Below are positions 26,326 to 35,260 of a DNA stretch of 64,000 nucleotides, one piece after another. Position 1 is the first letter of the stretch, and the number at the start of each line of letters is the position of its first letter. The translations under genes and the position numbers were made by a program. The notes beneath the pieces are model-generated. The model saw nothing but the letters and a program-made list of their open reading frames with translations. It had not been told where the DNA came from and did not search any database. This DNA is from Takashimella koratensis (Eukaryota; Basidiomycota; Tremellomycetes; Trichosporonales; Tetragoniomycetaceae), in NCBI GenBank assembly GCA_003116875.1, contig BCKT01000006.1, forward strand, positions 310,001 through 374,000. The letters are read 5' to 3'.

Positions 26326-26883
26326 TCAGCAGGCGCTGGTTGTCGGCGTTGACCTCGGCGTTGACGACTCCAGCTCTGTCGAGAGCGCCCATGCTTCACT
26401 CGAGCGCCTAGGGCCAATATTGAGATACCATTGGCCGCCATAGGCTTCCATGGGCAAACATACGTCTTTTGAAACCTGTACGTCAGCCCTACCCCCCTGT
26501 CCAGCAGGAGGGATGATGTGTATGTCCATCTCGGCGAGCTTCACAGCGGAGAGAATATTGTATTTCAGCGAAGGAATGTAGTAGACCTCATCGAGTTTAA
26601 TTGTGGTTGTAGCAGATTCTCTCGATCCGGGCAAGCGTGAAGAGCTGTTCAGCACCAATGCCTGGATAGATCCAACATGGGTACTATCAATCAAATCTCC
26701 CGTAAAAGTTATGAAGGTTTGTTTCTTCGATGATAGTGTTGATGGCTCCAAAAGGCTCCACTCACCGATAACGTGTACTGATGGCCCGTTGCTGATCAGA
26801 AAACGGACATCATTGTCTGAAGGGGGAATAGATTCGAGCCTGAGTAGACCTCCGAGGTAAATAGGTTCAGACGAAGAATCCAT
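26326..26883 (-). CDS. array copy 6: inactive Copia-retropepsin-like protein
   Basis: 185 residues from ATG 26883. One of the best-preserved members: IYLGGLLRLESIPPSD, VRFLISNGPSVHVIGEWSLL, STHVGSIQALVL, IKLDEVYYIPSLKYNILSAV, KLAEMDIHIIPP, LPMEAYGGQWYLNIGPR, then a Ser/Thr-rich tail of about 25 residues. The active-site Asp position is Ser. A TATA-like GTTATATG at 27043-27050 lies 160 nt upstream, directly beside a run of 17 G. The DEVYYIPSLKYNILS block is the part most like the DVLYVP-NLLS segment of Copia Pol. Confidence 0.75.
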   Translation of the reverse strand: MDSSSEPIYLGGLLRLESIPPSDNDVRFLISNGPSVHVIGEWSLLEPSTLSSKKQTFITFTGDLIDSTHVGSIQALVLNSSSRLPGSRESATTTIKLDEVYYIPSLKYNILSAVKLAEMDIHIIPPAGQGGRADVQVSKDVCLPMEAYGGQWYLNIGPRRSSEAWALSTELESSTPRSTPTTSAC

Positions 26884-27024
26884 GCTTGTGTCACCTCTGA
26901 TCAGGGATGTGGTTGGTGGCGTCGTCAACGAGACAGTCGCGAGGTCGAAATTGTCGTGTTTGGATATGCCAGTTCAAGGTGCCAAGCCTCTTGTTGGAAA
27001 GTAGAGTAAAAACTGTAGTGAGTT

Positions 27025-27041
27025 GGGGGGGGGGGGGGGGG
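27025..27041. repeat. homopolymer of 17 G
   Basis: A run of 17 G on the plus strand immediately precedes the TATA-like sequence of array copy 6. The length may be uncertain for sequencing reasons. Confidence 0.8.
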
Positions 27042-27042
27042 C

Positions 27043-27050
27043 GTTATATG
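27043..27050 (-). promoter_or_regulatory. TATA-like box of copy 6
   Basis: CATATAAC on the minus strand, about 160 nt upstream of the copy 6 ATG. Confidence 0.5.
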
Positions 27051-27584
27051 CTGGGCAATGAGCTTGAGCATACAGCAGTACTCGTTTTGCTCCCATATCC
27101 TAAACAAACTCCACGGCATCACCTTTCACAAACTCGCTCATGCTCCCGTTCGGCATCTAATCATGGGCTTGCCCGGTCTTTTGTCTTTGGTCTGCATGAT
27201 CTTCAATGGAATATTCAGCAGCATCTCGGAGTCAAAACCGAACTCGGCATCAGAGAGTGTTGGGCCATAGCGGTCAGGTTAAAAACAAGTATACAGTGTG
27301 CTCAGCGGTGAGTGGAAGCATTCAACGCGGGTCTGCCCGCAGCAGTTGACGTTGAGGCCAGGCAAGGAATCCAACAGAGACTACTCGGCTATGCACCAGA
27401 AATGTGGCTGGGAGGAAGGTAGGAGACGCATGGACAGCAGGTCCCCGTGCCCCTTTAAATCAGTGCATCGTCCCAAAATTGTCATGAAAACCCCTGCCCC
27501 AGATGATTCTGCCCCCTCCCACCACGTTTTTGACCTCTCCACATTCTACCGATATTCCATTTCTGCACGTGTGGATGTTGGTGC
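27051..27584. other. spacer between array copies 6 and 7
   Basis: No gene recognised in about 530 bases. Confidence 0.4.
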
Positions 27585-28070
27585 TCACTGCTTCGAGCTC
27601 TCCGGTTCAGTCTTGAGTGTGGTGAGCTGACTGAGCTTGAGATACGGCATTCCGTTGATTGCCTCCAGGGGCATCTTCACACCCTCGGGGGTCTCAATGT
27701 ATGAGTTAACCCCGGGACTGCTGCCAAATTCCACCTTCATCCCGGCACTTTCTAGCGCAGATTGGGAAAGCACATTGGCTCTTGACTTGGGGGTAAAGTA
27801 CACCTCTTGCACGCATACTAGAACCGTGTCCGTGCCCGACCCGCTGGGCAAGGCGAACTCAAGAGATCCAACCATGGTGCTTCCACAAGTATTTCCAAAC
27901 GTATCAAAGAAAACTCGGCTGCAGGACGAGGTCTTGGTCAAAAGCGTCTCATCATTAACGATGTGTTTTGGTGTCCCCGTGCTGATAAGAAATCGGATAT
28001 TGCCATCTGAGGGGAGAGACTGGGATCCGAAAGCGGTCCCGACAAACGTTGACTTAGGCAAAGGAGTCAT
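27585..28070 (-). CDS. array copy 7: inactive Copia-retropepsin-like protein
   Basis: 161 residues from ATG 28070. It is the cleanest match to the Copia Pol beta-barrel segment: LPSDGNIRFLISTGTPKHIV, NDETLL, MVGSLEFALPSGSG, VQEVYFTPKSRANVLSQSAL, ESAGMKVEFG, GVKMPLEAINGMPYLKLS. Alignment on the conserved His puts Ser at the catalytic Asp position, within STG instead of DSG. A TATA-like box (28513-28522) lies about 440 nt upstream, and a GTGAGT donor on the minus strand near 28350 suggests a 5' UTR intron. The frame upstream of the ATG stays open without a clear family match. Function unknown. Confidence 0.75.
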   Translation of the reverse strand: MTPLPKSTFVGTAFGSQSLPSDGNIRFLISTGTPKHIVNDETLLTKTSSCSRVFFDTFGNTCGSTMVGSLEFALPSGSGTDTVLVCVQEVYFTPKSRANVLSQSALESAGMKVEFGSSPGVNSYIETPEGVKMPLEAINGMPYLKLSQLTTLKTEPESSKQ

Positions 28071-28512
28071 GGTTGCACCTCCTCGTCCTCCTGCATCTTG
28101 GCCATGGGTGCATCGGTCCTGCTTGCCTGGGCAGGGCGGAAACATGCAGCTATGAAACTTATGGAACGCTGTGACACACACACAAAGTAACGGACTACAA
28201 AAACTACGAGAGAGAAGGGAGAGGGATCTACATGTAGGGCGGGCGGGAGGTCTTTTCAGCCCAGGATGGTCCTCAGAGGGTCTTGGATGAGCGATGGTGC
28301 AATGGAGGGATGCTAGATCCTCTACAGTGCACTCTTCTCTCGTTCGACTACTCACGTGACCATCCAAGCGTTGCTGGTCGACTGCATTCTGTCTTGGCGA
28401 GCGTTGAACGTGTAGGTGAAGTGGTAAGATTGCCGTTGTTGAAATGAGGCTTGTCAGCGTGAATGCCGGTTTGGATAACAAAGAGCAAGAGGCTTAGAGC
28501 TGGGGTGATGTG

Positions 28513-28522
28513 TTTATATAGC
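28513..28522 (-). promoter_or_regulatory. TATA-like box of copy 7
   Basis: GCTATATAAA on the minus strand, about 440 nt upstream of the copy 7 ATG. Confidence 0.5.
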
Positions 28523-29321
28523 TCAAAGGCTAGAGTAAGCCAGTACGATAGTCTAGCGTAGACGAGCATGTCGAACAGACTCCGTGAGGTTCCTTTCTGT
28601 GTTTGTGTTTTGCAATACCTCCACTTTGTACGTCATAGTCAATGGAAGTCAAGGCTTTCTCTCGGGAGCGTATGTATCTGAACTCGATCTCAGATTTGAA
28701 CCACAAAGGTGACCTATATAACAAGGGTGATCGCGAACATCGAGGTAGAATACATGTATGTTGATGGCCGGACCATAAGTGAGTGTTGTCGTCAAAAGAA
28801 ACCCCGGCAGCAGCTCCGGCGCGCATTGCTCCCAGACCCAAAATGGCAAAAAANAAAAAAAAAAAAAAAAAAACAGTCGAAAGAAATGAACCCGACTCCT
28901 TAAGTTTTTGACGCTCTCGTCAACGTCATTGTCAAAAGAAACTCGTGAGCAGCTCGGTAGCGGTTTGAACACGGCTTCAAACAATTGTGAGAGGCCGCCT
29001 CGTAGCCTAAGTAATCGGAACACAGGTATGCACCCAAAATATCGGGGAAGGAGGGAGGGAATCACGTTGAGGGGATGGTAGGGGGCAGAAGATTACAAAG
29101 TAGTGGGGGAAGGAGCAAAGATGTTGAGGCTAGCGAAAATAGTCCTCAACAAATCCTAATGTGAGCATCGTACTGGCAGAGAGAAGTCATTTCGCGGGAT
29201 ATTTTCCATCAATCCTGGCTCAATACATTCTCGTAAGCTGTAATATGAATAACACCTCCCCTCCCCCTCCCGCATCTCCTGCTTTATGCCCTGAAAGCTT
29301 GTCTCTGTCCCTCCTCCGCGC
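28523..29321. other. spacer with R3 fragments and ambiguous poly-A
   Basis: Holds single R3-type fragments near 28785-28850 and 28915-28960, and a poly-A run (28850-28873) containing one N at about 28854. No gene recognised. Confidence 0.5.
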
Positions 29322-29966
29322 TCACAATTCTCGAGGTCGCCGTGTGTTCTGAGCCTTGCTGGCGCTCATGTCGGTGTCTGCATCGTCGATCCGAAAGCGA
29401 GCTGATCTCGACTCCATGCTCCCTGAGTCGACGTCTCTTGGTGGGAGCGGACCGATATTGAGGTAATGACCGTCGCCATACGTCTCCAGAGGTACTCACA
29501 CGTCAAATTTGCCGATCTCGAGGTAGTAGGTGTTGTCGGGTGTGACGCTGTGGACGAGATGAGCGCCCATGCGAGCAAGTTGGTGCGTCGATAGGAGATT
29601 ATGAGGGCCATCGGGGATGTAGTCCACCTCCTTAAGGCTGATCGGAGTTACTCTCATTCCCTCGGGGGTGTGATCAGGCAGCACCGCGCGTATGGCGCCG
29701 ACGCTGGACTTGTGCGACCAATGACATGGGGCAGCCTCGGAACGGACGTCGACAGATCCCATCTCGCTGGTTGCTCATTGCATGGCCTCTGTGGTGTTTT
29801 CTAACACAGGTGATAGAAGCCAGATGGGATTGAGTGATCCAACATGGGAACTCCGGTATACCATGAACTTGTCGCCTTCGAGCTCGAGTACGTGAGTCTT
29901 GGGTGACTTCCCCCCGCAAGGGTCGCATAGTGGCACTTCCTCAGTGAAGGCAAGGGGGCAGAGCAA
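29322..29966 (-). pseudogene. array copy 8: 5'-truncated, frameshifted, in-frame TGA
   Basis: The N-terminal GG-LPSD and active-site segments are absent. Recognisable parts are a RSSHVGSLNPIWLLSPV block in one frame, then in another frame SSVGAIRAVL, LKEVDYIPDGPHNLLSTHQL and ARMGAHLV. The family frame then meets TGA (29498-29496) exactly where other copies encode Arg or Lys before VPLE, and continues afterwards as VPLETYGDGHYLNIGPLPP to a stop at 29322. At least two lesions plus the missing 5' end make it a pseudogene. Confidence 0.75.
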
Positions 29967-30235
29967 ACGTCAAAGCCTCACAGCAAGCGTGTTTCGGACA
30001 AGCTGTCTTTTCCAAATATTCACACACAAAGGACCGAACAAAGGCTGGGGTATGACAAATGCAATTGCGTGACGCATGAGGTTGTGAACGAGGCTATTGC
30101 TTATTTGAAATAGGCCTTGCGGGCGCTCTGTACCGGCAGGGTCTGTATCCTGATTATCCAAGGGAAAGAGCATGTCCACCGACGGGAATGATATCAGTTT
30201 AGACGTTTTGTGAACATAGCAGCTTCAACGTGAGT
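29930..30235. repeat. intergenic module R1, copy b (diverged)
   Basis: Shares the order of blocks with 22792-23050 and 31483-31700: GTGGCACTTCCTCAGTGAAG, then CAGAGCAAACGTCAAAGCCT, a CAAGCTGTCTTTTCCAAAT block and an AAGGGAAAGAGC block. It lies upstream of copy 8 and overlaps the place where its N-terminal codons should be. Confidence 0.75.
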
Positions 30236-30511
30236 GAACGAGCCTATCGGTCGGGTCAGGCGCTCCGTACGAACACCTGGATGCGAGCCTCCCAACCAAT
30301 GCATTCTGGAGCAAGGTACTGTAGAACTCCCACCTCCCTATCCCTCCTCCCCTCCTCCCCTCCTCTCCCCTCACCTCGCCTTCTTTGTGTCGCAAACTCC
30401 CATACTGATGCAGTCTCCCCGCTGGTGCTGTTCAAGGCCGAAGACGGCGGGTGTCGCCCATCGTCGTCGAAACGCTGTGGTCCCCGCTGTTCACTTGGCG
30501 CCAGTCGAGAG

Positions 30512-31192
30512 CTAGTGGGACATGCCGTCCACCACTCCGATTTCGTCTTTCTTGAGAGGGGGCTTGCCGAAATTGAGGTACATGTCTCGGTTGTGGGCGA
30601 AGCGCTGGTCAAATTCAAGCTGGACGCGGACGCCTTCGGATTCGAAGGAAAGCCATGTGGGATCCTTGTCCGAGACTGGAATTCCCTGATCACGAAGCAG
30701 ATCCGTGGAGAAGTCGTTGATGTTGGACGAAGGGTTGCAGTACACATTCTGGAATCTGATGGGAGTGATGGTCATTTCCGCCGCCTCCTCTTTCGACGGC
30801 TGCCGGATGCGTATCACTCCGGTCTGGAAGTCAGGCGACTCGCAGGTAATGTTCTCGCCGGTTGACTTCCTGGGGTTCGAATCCTCGGGAGTGCCCGTCC
30901 CGTCGTTCGTGAAAGTCCCCTTGGTGGAATTACCCGTAGGCGTCTTGGGAACGAGTAACCAGGCAGCAAGGGTGCCGACATGGCTGCACTCGTGCTCGTA
31001 GCCGTAGCCGCTGTTAATTGTCTTCGTGGTATTCTCCGTGGGCGACTCCAGCAAAGTTTCATCATTCACGACATGATGCGAGATGTAGTCGTTGAGGAAG
31101 AAGCGCACGTTTCCGTCTTTCTTGGGCACATCAGTCGAGTCGAAAAATGTCGGTTGAAGGACAAGCGGCGTCGTTCCAGGATTCGATGACAT
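30512..31192 (-). CDS. array copy 9: Copia-retropepsin-like protein with long loop
   Basis: 226 residues from ATG 31192. Blocks: FFDSTDVPKKDGNVRFFLN, YISHHVVNDETLL, SHVGTLAAWLLVPKTP, then an insertion of about 55 residues absent from short copies (Thr/Asn/Glu-rich), then ITPIRFQNVYCNPSSNINDF, VRVQLEFDQRF and MYLNFGKPP. The active-site position is Asn. A TATA-like box at 31359-31367 lies about 170 nt upstream inside module R1. With copy 10 it forms a long-loop subgroup. Function unknown. Confidence 0.7.
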   Translation of the reverse strand: MSSNPGTTPLVLQPTFFDSTDVPKKDGNVRFFLNDYISHHVVNDETLLESPTENTTKTINSGYGYEHECSHVGTLAAWLLVPKTPTGNSTKGTFTNDGTGTPEDSNPRKSTGENITCESPDFQTGVIRIRQPSKEEAAEMTITPIRFQNVYCNPSSNINDFSTDLLRDQGIPVSDKDPTWLSFESEGVRVQLEFDQRFAHNRDMYLNFGKPPLKKDEIGVVDGMSH

Positions 31193-31299
31193 GATCGTAT
31201 CACTTGTCCCGTGTAGCAGTCGTGCTTAGGTCGGCCTAAGTTGTGTCGATTGTGAAAGTATGTGAGCGTATCTGGTGATTGGGTAGGGGGTAGGGTTGA

Positions 31300-31765
31300 G
31301 CAGCTTGAGAGAAGAGGAAAAGAGAAAGAGAAAGAAAAGGGAGGCTCGGGGAAGGGGGAATAAATAGCTCAGAGACTTTGGGGAGACTTATGGGCATGGA
31401 CATGCATGTCAAGCAACGCTCCTTGGTGCGCATGTTATCCATTCATTGCGGCTTTCGAAGTTGCCTCCCCCAGTAGTAGCTTGTGGCACCTGCTCAGTGA
31501 AGGCAGGTGGGCAGAGCAAAATGTCAGAGCTCACTGCAAGTGTCCACCGGCCAAGCTGTCTATTGCAAATGTTTACTCACAAAGGAGAGAATGACCAATG
31601 AGCTTGTATGACGCATGGAGTGAATGAGGATGTATACTGATTTGCAATCGGCCTCCAACCTGCGCTCTGAACTCGCAGGGTGAGTGTCCTATCCCTGCAA
31701 GTGAAAGAGCGCCTTTATCGGCGCCGGTGCAAATGGGGGTCTGAGATGTCATTTTGAAAACATCA
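31300..31765. repeat. intergenic module R1, copy c
   Basis: Contains the GAGAGAAGAGGAAAAGAGAA stretch, the TATA-like box of copy 9, then GTGGCACCTGCTCAGTGAAG, CCAAGCTGTCTATTGCAAAT and TGATTTGCAATCGGCCTCC. It is the closest match to the copy at 22605-23062. Confidence 0.85.
31359..31367 (-). promoter_or_regulatory. TATA-like box of copy 9
   Basis: CTATTTATT on the minus strand, about 170 nt upstream of the copy 9 ATG. It is followed by AGCTCAGAG on the plus strand, exactly as at copy 10. Confidence 0.55.
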
Positions 31766-31830
31766 GCTCCAACATGAGCAGACAACCCCTTTGCACTGGC
31801 CGCCCTCGTAACAAATGCATCTCCATCTGG
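31728..31830. repeat. intergenic module R2, copy c
   Basis: ATCAGCTCCAACATGAGCAG and its surroundings match 23064-23170; it adjoins R1 here as it does at copy a. Confidence 0.75.
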
Positions 31831-32033
31831 TGTATTGAACCTCCTCCACGCAACTCTAATCCTTCTTCCTGTCGACCCAACCTTCCGCACGATCGATGAG
31901 CCCTCGGATTGTCGCACAGTCTCTCCCTCTTTCTTGTCGGATGCCGAAGACTGCACGTGTCATTCATTGTTGTCGCACTGACCGTCGGCAACGCCGTTTG
32001 TTTGGTGTTGATCGAAAGTCAGTCGAATGTCGG

Positions 32034-32693
32034 TCACGTTGTCGAAGCCCCCGAGTTCGAATTCTGCGAGCGGATTGGGCCGATGTTGAGGTAAGGGCGA
32101 CCCCAATCGGTTTCACCTTGGTATTTCTCCAAGGGCACGCGCACCATTGCCGATTTGATGCAAAGGTACTCGCTTCTGTACCTCGGGAAGCATGGATCTC
32201 CGCGGGGATGGAAAAGCATCGTTGCCAGGATATTGTAGGGGAAGGACTCGGCGAGGTACACGCCGTGAATGTTGATTTCAGTGACCTCCATTCTTTCAGT
32301 GACTGCTCCCGTCGGGCGGTAGGGGTAGATGGATCCGATGGGGAAACTGTCGAAGTCGACGGGAGGAGGAGGAGCAGGGGGCACGCGAGCACGGTGACTT
32401 CGGAAACGACCGAAGAGGCTTGGTCTGGGTTCACTGGTGTTTGGAAGAGTACCCCACCACTCAATCGCAGTCCTCTTTTCGATGGCATTGGATTCGGGAG
32501 CAACTAGCCATAGCTGAACCGTTCCAACCGCGGTGGTCCGGACGTCCCTGCCCAACTCGTCTTCGATCGACCGTTCAACAATAACATATTGCTGAAAAAG
32601 TCTCTCGTCATTCACAACATGAAATGTCATGCCTCCGCTCAGAAAGAAACGACAGTGGCCAGCCTCGGAGGGGTAGGATTCGTCGAAAGACAT
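32034..32693 (-). CDS. array copy 10: Copia-retropepsin-like protein with long loop
   Basis: 219 residues from ATG 32693 (MSFDESYPSEAGHCRFFLS). Blocks: GGMTFHVVNDERLF, TAVGTVQLWLVAPES, a Pro/Arg-rich insertion of about 60 residues, ITEIN-like ITE replaced by VTEINIHGVYLAESFPYNIL, VRVPLEKYQGE, RPYLNIGPI. The active-site position is Ser. A TATA-like box at 32916-32924 lies about 225 nt upstream in the same local context as that of copy 9. It is close to copy 9 in architecture but the two are diverged in sequence. Function unknown. Confidence 0.7.
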   Translation of the reverse strand: MSFDESYPSEAGHCRFFLSGGMTFHVVNDERLFQQYVIVERSIEDELGRDVRTTAVGTVQLWLVAPESNAIEKRTAIEWWGTLPNTSEPRPSLFGRFRSHRARVPPAPPPPVDFDSFPIGSIYPYRPTGAVTERMEVTEINIHGVYLAESFPYNILATMLFHPRGDPCFPRYRSEYLCIKSAMVRVPLEKYQGETDWGRPYLNIGPIRSQNSNSGASTT

Positions 32694-32854
32694 CGGCTCG
32701 TGACGAAAGGGCTCTGTTCCGGACGAAGACGAGAGGCTGGTGAAATGTCCCTGGACGAGGCGTCGTGAAATGCGTTGGGGTAAGGCGTGGTGGTGGGGTA
32801 AGTGTATGGCTGTGTCGGTGTATTCGGATGCTGGTTCGCCAGGAGGGGCAGAAT

Positions 32855-32990
32855 CGGGCTGGTTGAGAGAAGAGGAAAAGAGAAAGAGCGGCAAGGGGGA
32901 CTTGGGGAAGGGGGAGTAAATAGCTCAGAGTCTTTGGGGGGATTCATGAGCATGGACATACATGTCAAGCAACGCTCCTTGGTGCCCCTA
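32855..32990. repeat. promoter part of module R1, copy d
   Basis: GAGAGAAGAGGAAAAGAGAA, a TAAATAGCTCAGAG block and CATGTCAAGCAACGCTCCTT are shared almost exactly with 31305-31430. The remainder of R1 is not recognisable here. Confidence 0.85.
32916..32924 (-). promoter_or_regulatory. TATA-like box of copy 10
   Basis: CTATTTAC on the minus strand within R1 copy d, about 225 nt upstream of the copy 10 ATG. Confidence 0.5.
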
Positions 32991-33170
32991 TTTCACATTC
33001 TTGATCCTCCTTTGACTAGGCTCATGTGAGTGGCACCTCAGCTTCACCTCAGCGGACGCGCCTAGCTTGACAAATGGACAGAATTTGTCTTCGATGTTTC
33101 TGTTCGGAGTAGGCCTAGAGGTCGAGGTGAGTTTTGAAAATGCCGCTCACAAAGGAGAGAGCTCCTCTCA

Positions 33171-33687
33171 TCAATGACCAATCGAGTCGCCTGGATCTGC
33201 GCGAGCCCGCCGGAATGGGTAGAGTCGTGACACACTCGGGACGTGGGCGAGGTTGAGGTGCCATGCACCTCCATGACACTCTAACAGCACCTGTACTTCC
33301 TCTGATATCTGCACATAGGCATGCCTCCCCGGATATGTGCAAACAAGTTCAACACCCATCTCGCTAAGACGGCGCAGAGAGAGATCGCAGCTAGCAAGAG
33401 AAGGGAGGAGATACACATTGTCCAGGCCGCCGTGGTGCCATGTCTCCTTCCAGCTCAGCTTGGAGGAAGACTTGTATCCAGCCATTCTGGGTACTTTTCA
33501 GAGATCCAGCAAGAGTCACGAATGTTTTTGCGCAATCGGAGTGCTCTTGCAGAAGACTGTAATCGCTCACAATGTGATCAGATACAGAGAAGTTAAGTAA
33601 AAATCCGACATCGTCCGACTTGAAACCAAAACTAGGGTGAAAGAGGAGACCAACGTAGCCAGAGTCCATTTGTTCGTCTGTGCGCAT
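33171..33687 (-). pseudogene. array copy 11: frameshifted
   Basis: ATG 33687 opens the family frame (SGYVGLLFHPSFGFKSDD, VGFLLNFSVSDHIVSDYSLL). The frame is lost between about 33490 and 33430: the first frame ends at 33391, while the second carries the rest of the family pattern (GLDNVYLLPSLASCDLSLRR, LSEMGVELV, VLLECHGGAWHLNLAHVP). The active-site position is Asn. No convincing intron fits the junction. A TATA-like box (33827-33835) is 140 nt upstream, so it may still be transcribed. Confidence 0.7.
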
Positions 33688-33826
33688 GCTGGTGTCTGAA
33701 GAGCATGGCGTGGGTGTGAGCCTGTCAGCTGAGAGGCGTGAAGGCTTTGCGCGTTGACTGTTTGGGTGATCTAGCTGGTATCAAGCTGTGACTGTTTACG
33801 TGGACGGTAGGCGGCCGCGGCTAGCT

Positions 33827-33835
33827 CATATATCG
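33827..33835 (-). promoter_or_regulatory. TATA-like box of copy 11
   Basis: CGATATATG on the minus strand, about 140 nt upstream of the copy 11 ATG. Confidence 0.45.
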
Positions 33836-34293
33836 ACAAGGCTTTGCATGCCATACGTGGGGATGATCACAGATACACCGAGAAGAGTTCGACATGAGGT
33901 CTCACACTCTCAAATTGTCTCGTCGCCTTCACCCTCGAATGCAGCCGCGAGAGCAATTCCCAAATCAAAGTCTCGGAGCAGCACAGCATCCAGCGACGAG
34001 GGTGGAAGAGTTTTCTTCTCACGAAGCGTTGGGCTCAAGTGTTTGACTCGTGAGAAATGGTGGATCTCAAAGGATCAAACAAACGATTGACTCAAGTCTC
34101 ATACATGGTAAATGCAGTTCGCATGCACCAAACGTCCAAATCTGTGCGCTATGTAGATCCATGCAGGTTGGGGGTGGGTGTACGTGGGATAAACTGGTTA
34201 TCGATCAGCCCAGACGACGGGATCCGGGCTGACATAGGCGTGATGCTCACCGTTCACTCGGCGTGGACAACCCGGAGCGGCAACCTTTGGTAG
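33836..34293. other. spacer between array copies 11 and 12
   Basis: No gene recognised; no clear R1-R3 block. Confidence 0.4.
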
Positions 34294-34791
34294 CTAACTT
34301 CGACTCCTTGCTTTGGCGTGCACCTTTTGTCGCGGACCGATATTGATAAAGAATGGATTCCCGTCGTACTCCTCCATATACAACTTGGCCCCTCCTGGAA
34401 TATCAAGACGTTTTGCTCCAAAGTCGACGTTGATCCCCATCTCTGCCAGCCGCATCGCCGAGAGCTGATTCCAGAAGACGTTGGGGACGACTTTTACCCT
34501 CTCGAGACGTAAGATCGTGCCCGCGCCGCCGGTGAGGGGGATATCAAGACATCCGACCTCGTGGGATACGTATTGGTTAGCGCGATTGTAGCCAACAAAC
34601 CGATTGGTGGTTGAGGAGAGGTGGTGTAACAGGTTTCGGTCCTTTACGATGTGTTCGGTGACCGCCGTTTGGATGAGGAAGTAGACATTGCCGTCGTCCG
34701 CAGGGAGAGGCTTGGCAATTCGGAGTCCCCCGATGAACCCAGTTTCCTCAGATCCAGGGTTCGCTCTCGGATTGGGTTGTCGTCTCGGCAT
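34294..34791 (-). CDS. array copy 12: inactive Copia-retropepsin-like protein
   Basis: 165 residues from ATG 34791. Blocks: TGFIGGLRIAKPLPADDGN, VYFLIQTAVTEHIVKDRNLL, HEVGCLDIPLTGGAGT, LRLERVKVVPNVFWNQLSAM, RLAEMGINVDFG, LDIPGGAKLYMEEYDGN and FFINIGPRQ. The active-site position is Gln. It has the GFIGG N-terminus and NQLS (instead of NILS) that also mark copies 13 and 14. A TATA-like ATAAAATAGG at 34870-34879 lies 80 nt upstream. Function unknown. Confidence 0.75.
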   Translation of the reverse strand: MPRRQPNPRANPGSEETGFIGGLRIAKPLPADDGNVYFLIQTAVTEHIVKDRNLLHHLSSTTNRFVGYNRANQYVSHEVGCLDIPLTGGAGTILRLERVKVVPNVFWNQLSAMRLAEMGINVDFGAKRLDIPGGAKLYMEEYDGNPFFINIGPRQKVHAKARSRS

Positions 34792-34869
34792 CAAGGGCAA
34801 TGACTGATCGTTCGCTATGGACAATCAGTCCAATGTCGACTGAGGACCGCTGCGGATAGCTCACAGAGG

Positions 34870-34879
34870 GATAAAATAG
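34870..34879 (-). promoter_or_regulatory. TATA-like box of copy 12
   Basis: CTATTTTAT on the minus strand, about 80 nt upstream of the copy 12 ATG. Confidence 0.45.
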
Positions 34880-34989
34880 GAAGTTGGCGGACAACGACCA
34901 AGACAAGCTAGGAGGAGGGTTAAATGACCGGAACGTGACACTGCTATGTCAAGTCCCCGAGATCACATTCATGCACATCTCATTCTTTT

Positions 34990-35260
34990 CTACATCCTGG
35001 TACACAATAAAGCCTGCCAAGAGCTCTCGGCGTACACTGCCTCTTCAAAGCTGGCACAGTCGGCTTCTTGTGGGGAAAGGGGCTCGATGTTGAGGGACTG
35101 GGGTTTCCTGAAAGTCGTTCCGTTGTGATCCCAAACGGCGTAGGATTCCAACGGGACTTTTACCCGTGCAGATGCGACACCTTAAACGACCAAACAGTGA
35201 GACAAAGATGAGCTCAGTCTCAAGGCGTAGAGCCATCGCCATGCGGAATTCTGAAAAGAG
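34990..35260 (-). pseudogene. array copy 15: C-terminal fragment
   Basis: A minus-strand frame reads RVKVPLESYAVWDHNGTTF and then PQSLNIEPLSPQEA to a TAG at 34992, matching the C-terminal block of copies 8 and 10 (VPLE-Y, then LNIGP). A short piece further upstream (LFSEFRMAMALRLETELIF, another frame) resembles the N-LS---L segment. No N-terminal half or start is present. It is a relic only, not previously apparent as an open frame of useful length. Confidence 0.55.

Noticed and set aside
31573..31956. 127-residue minus frame near 31.7 kb as an extra array member
   Set aside because: It reads through module R2 and resembles only the chimeric C-terminus of copy 3, not the family core.
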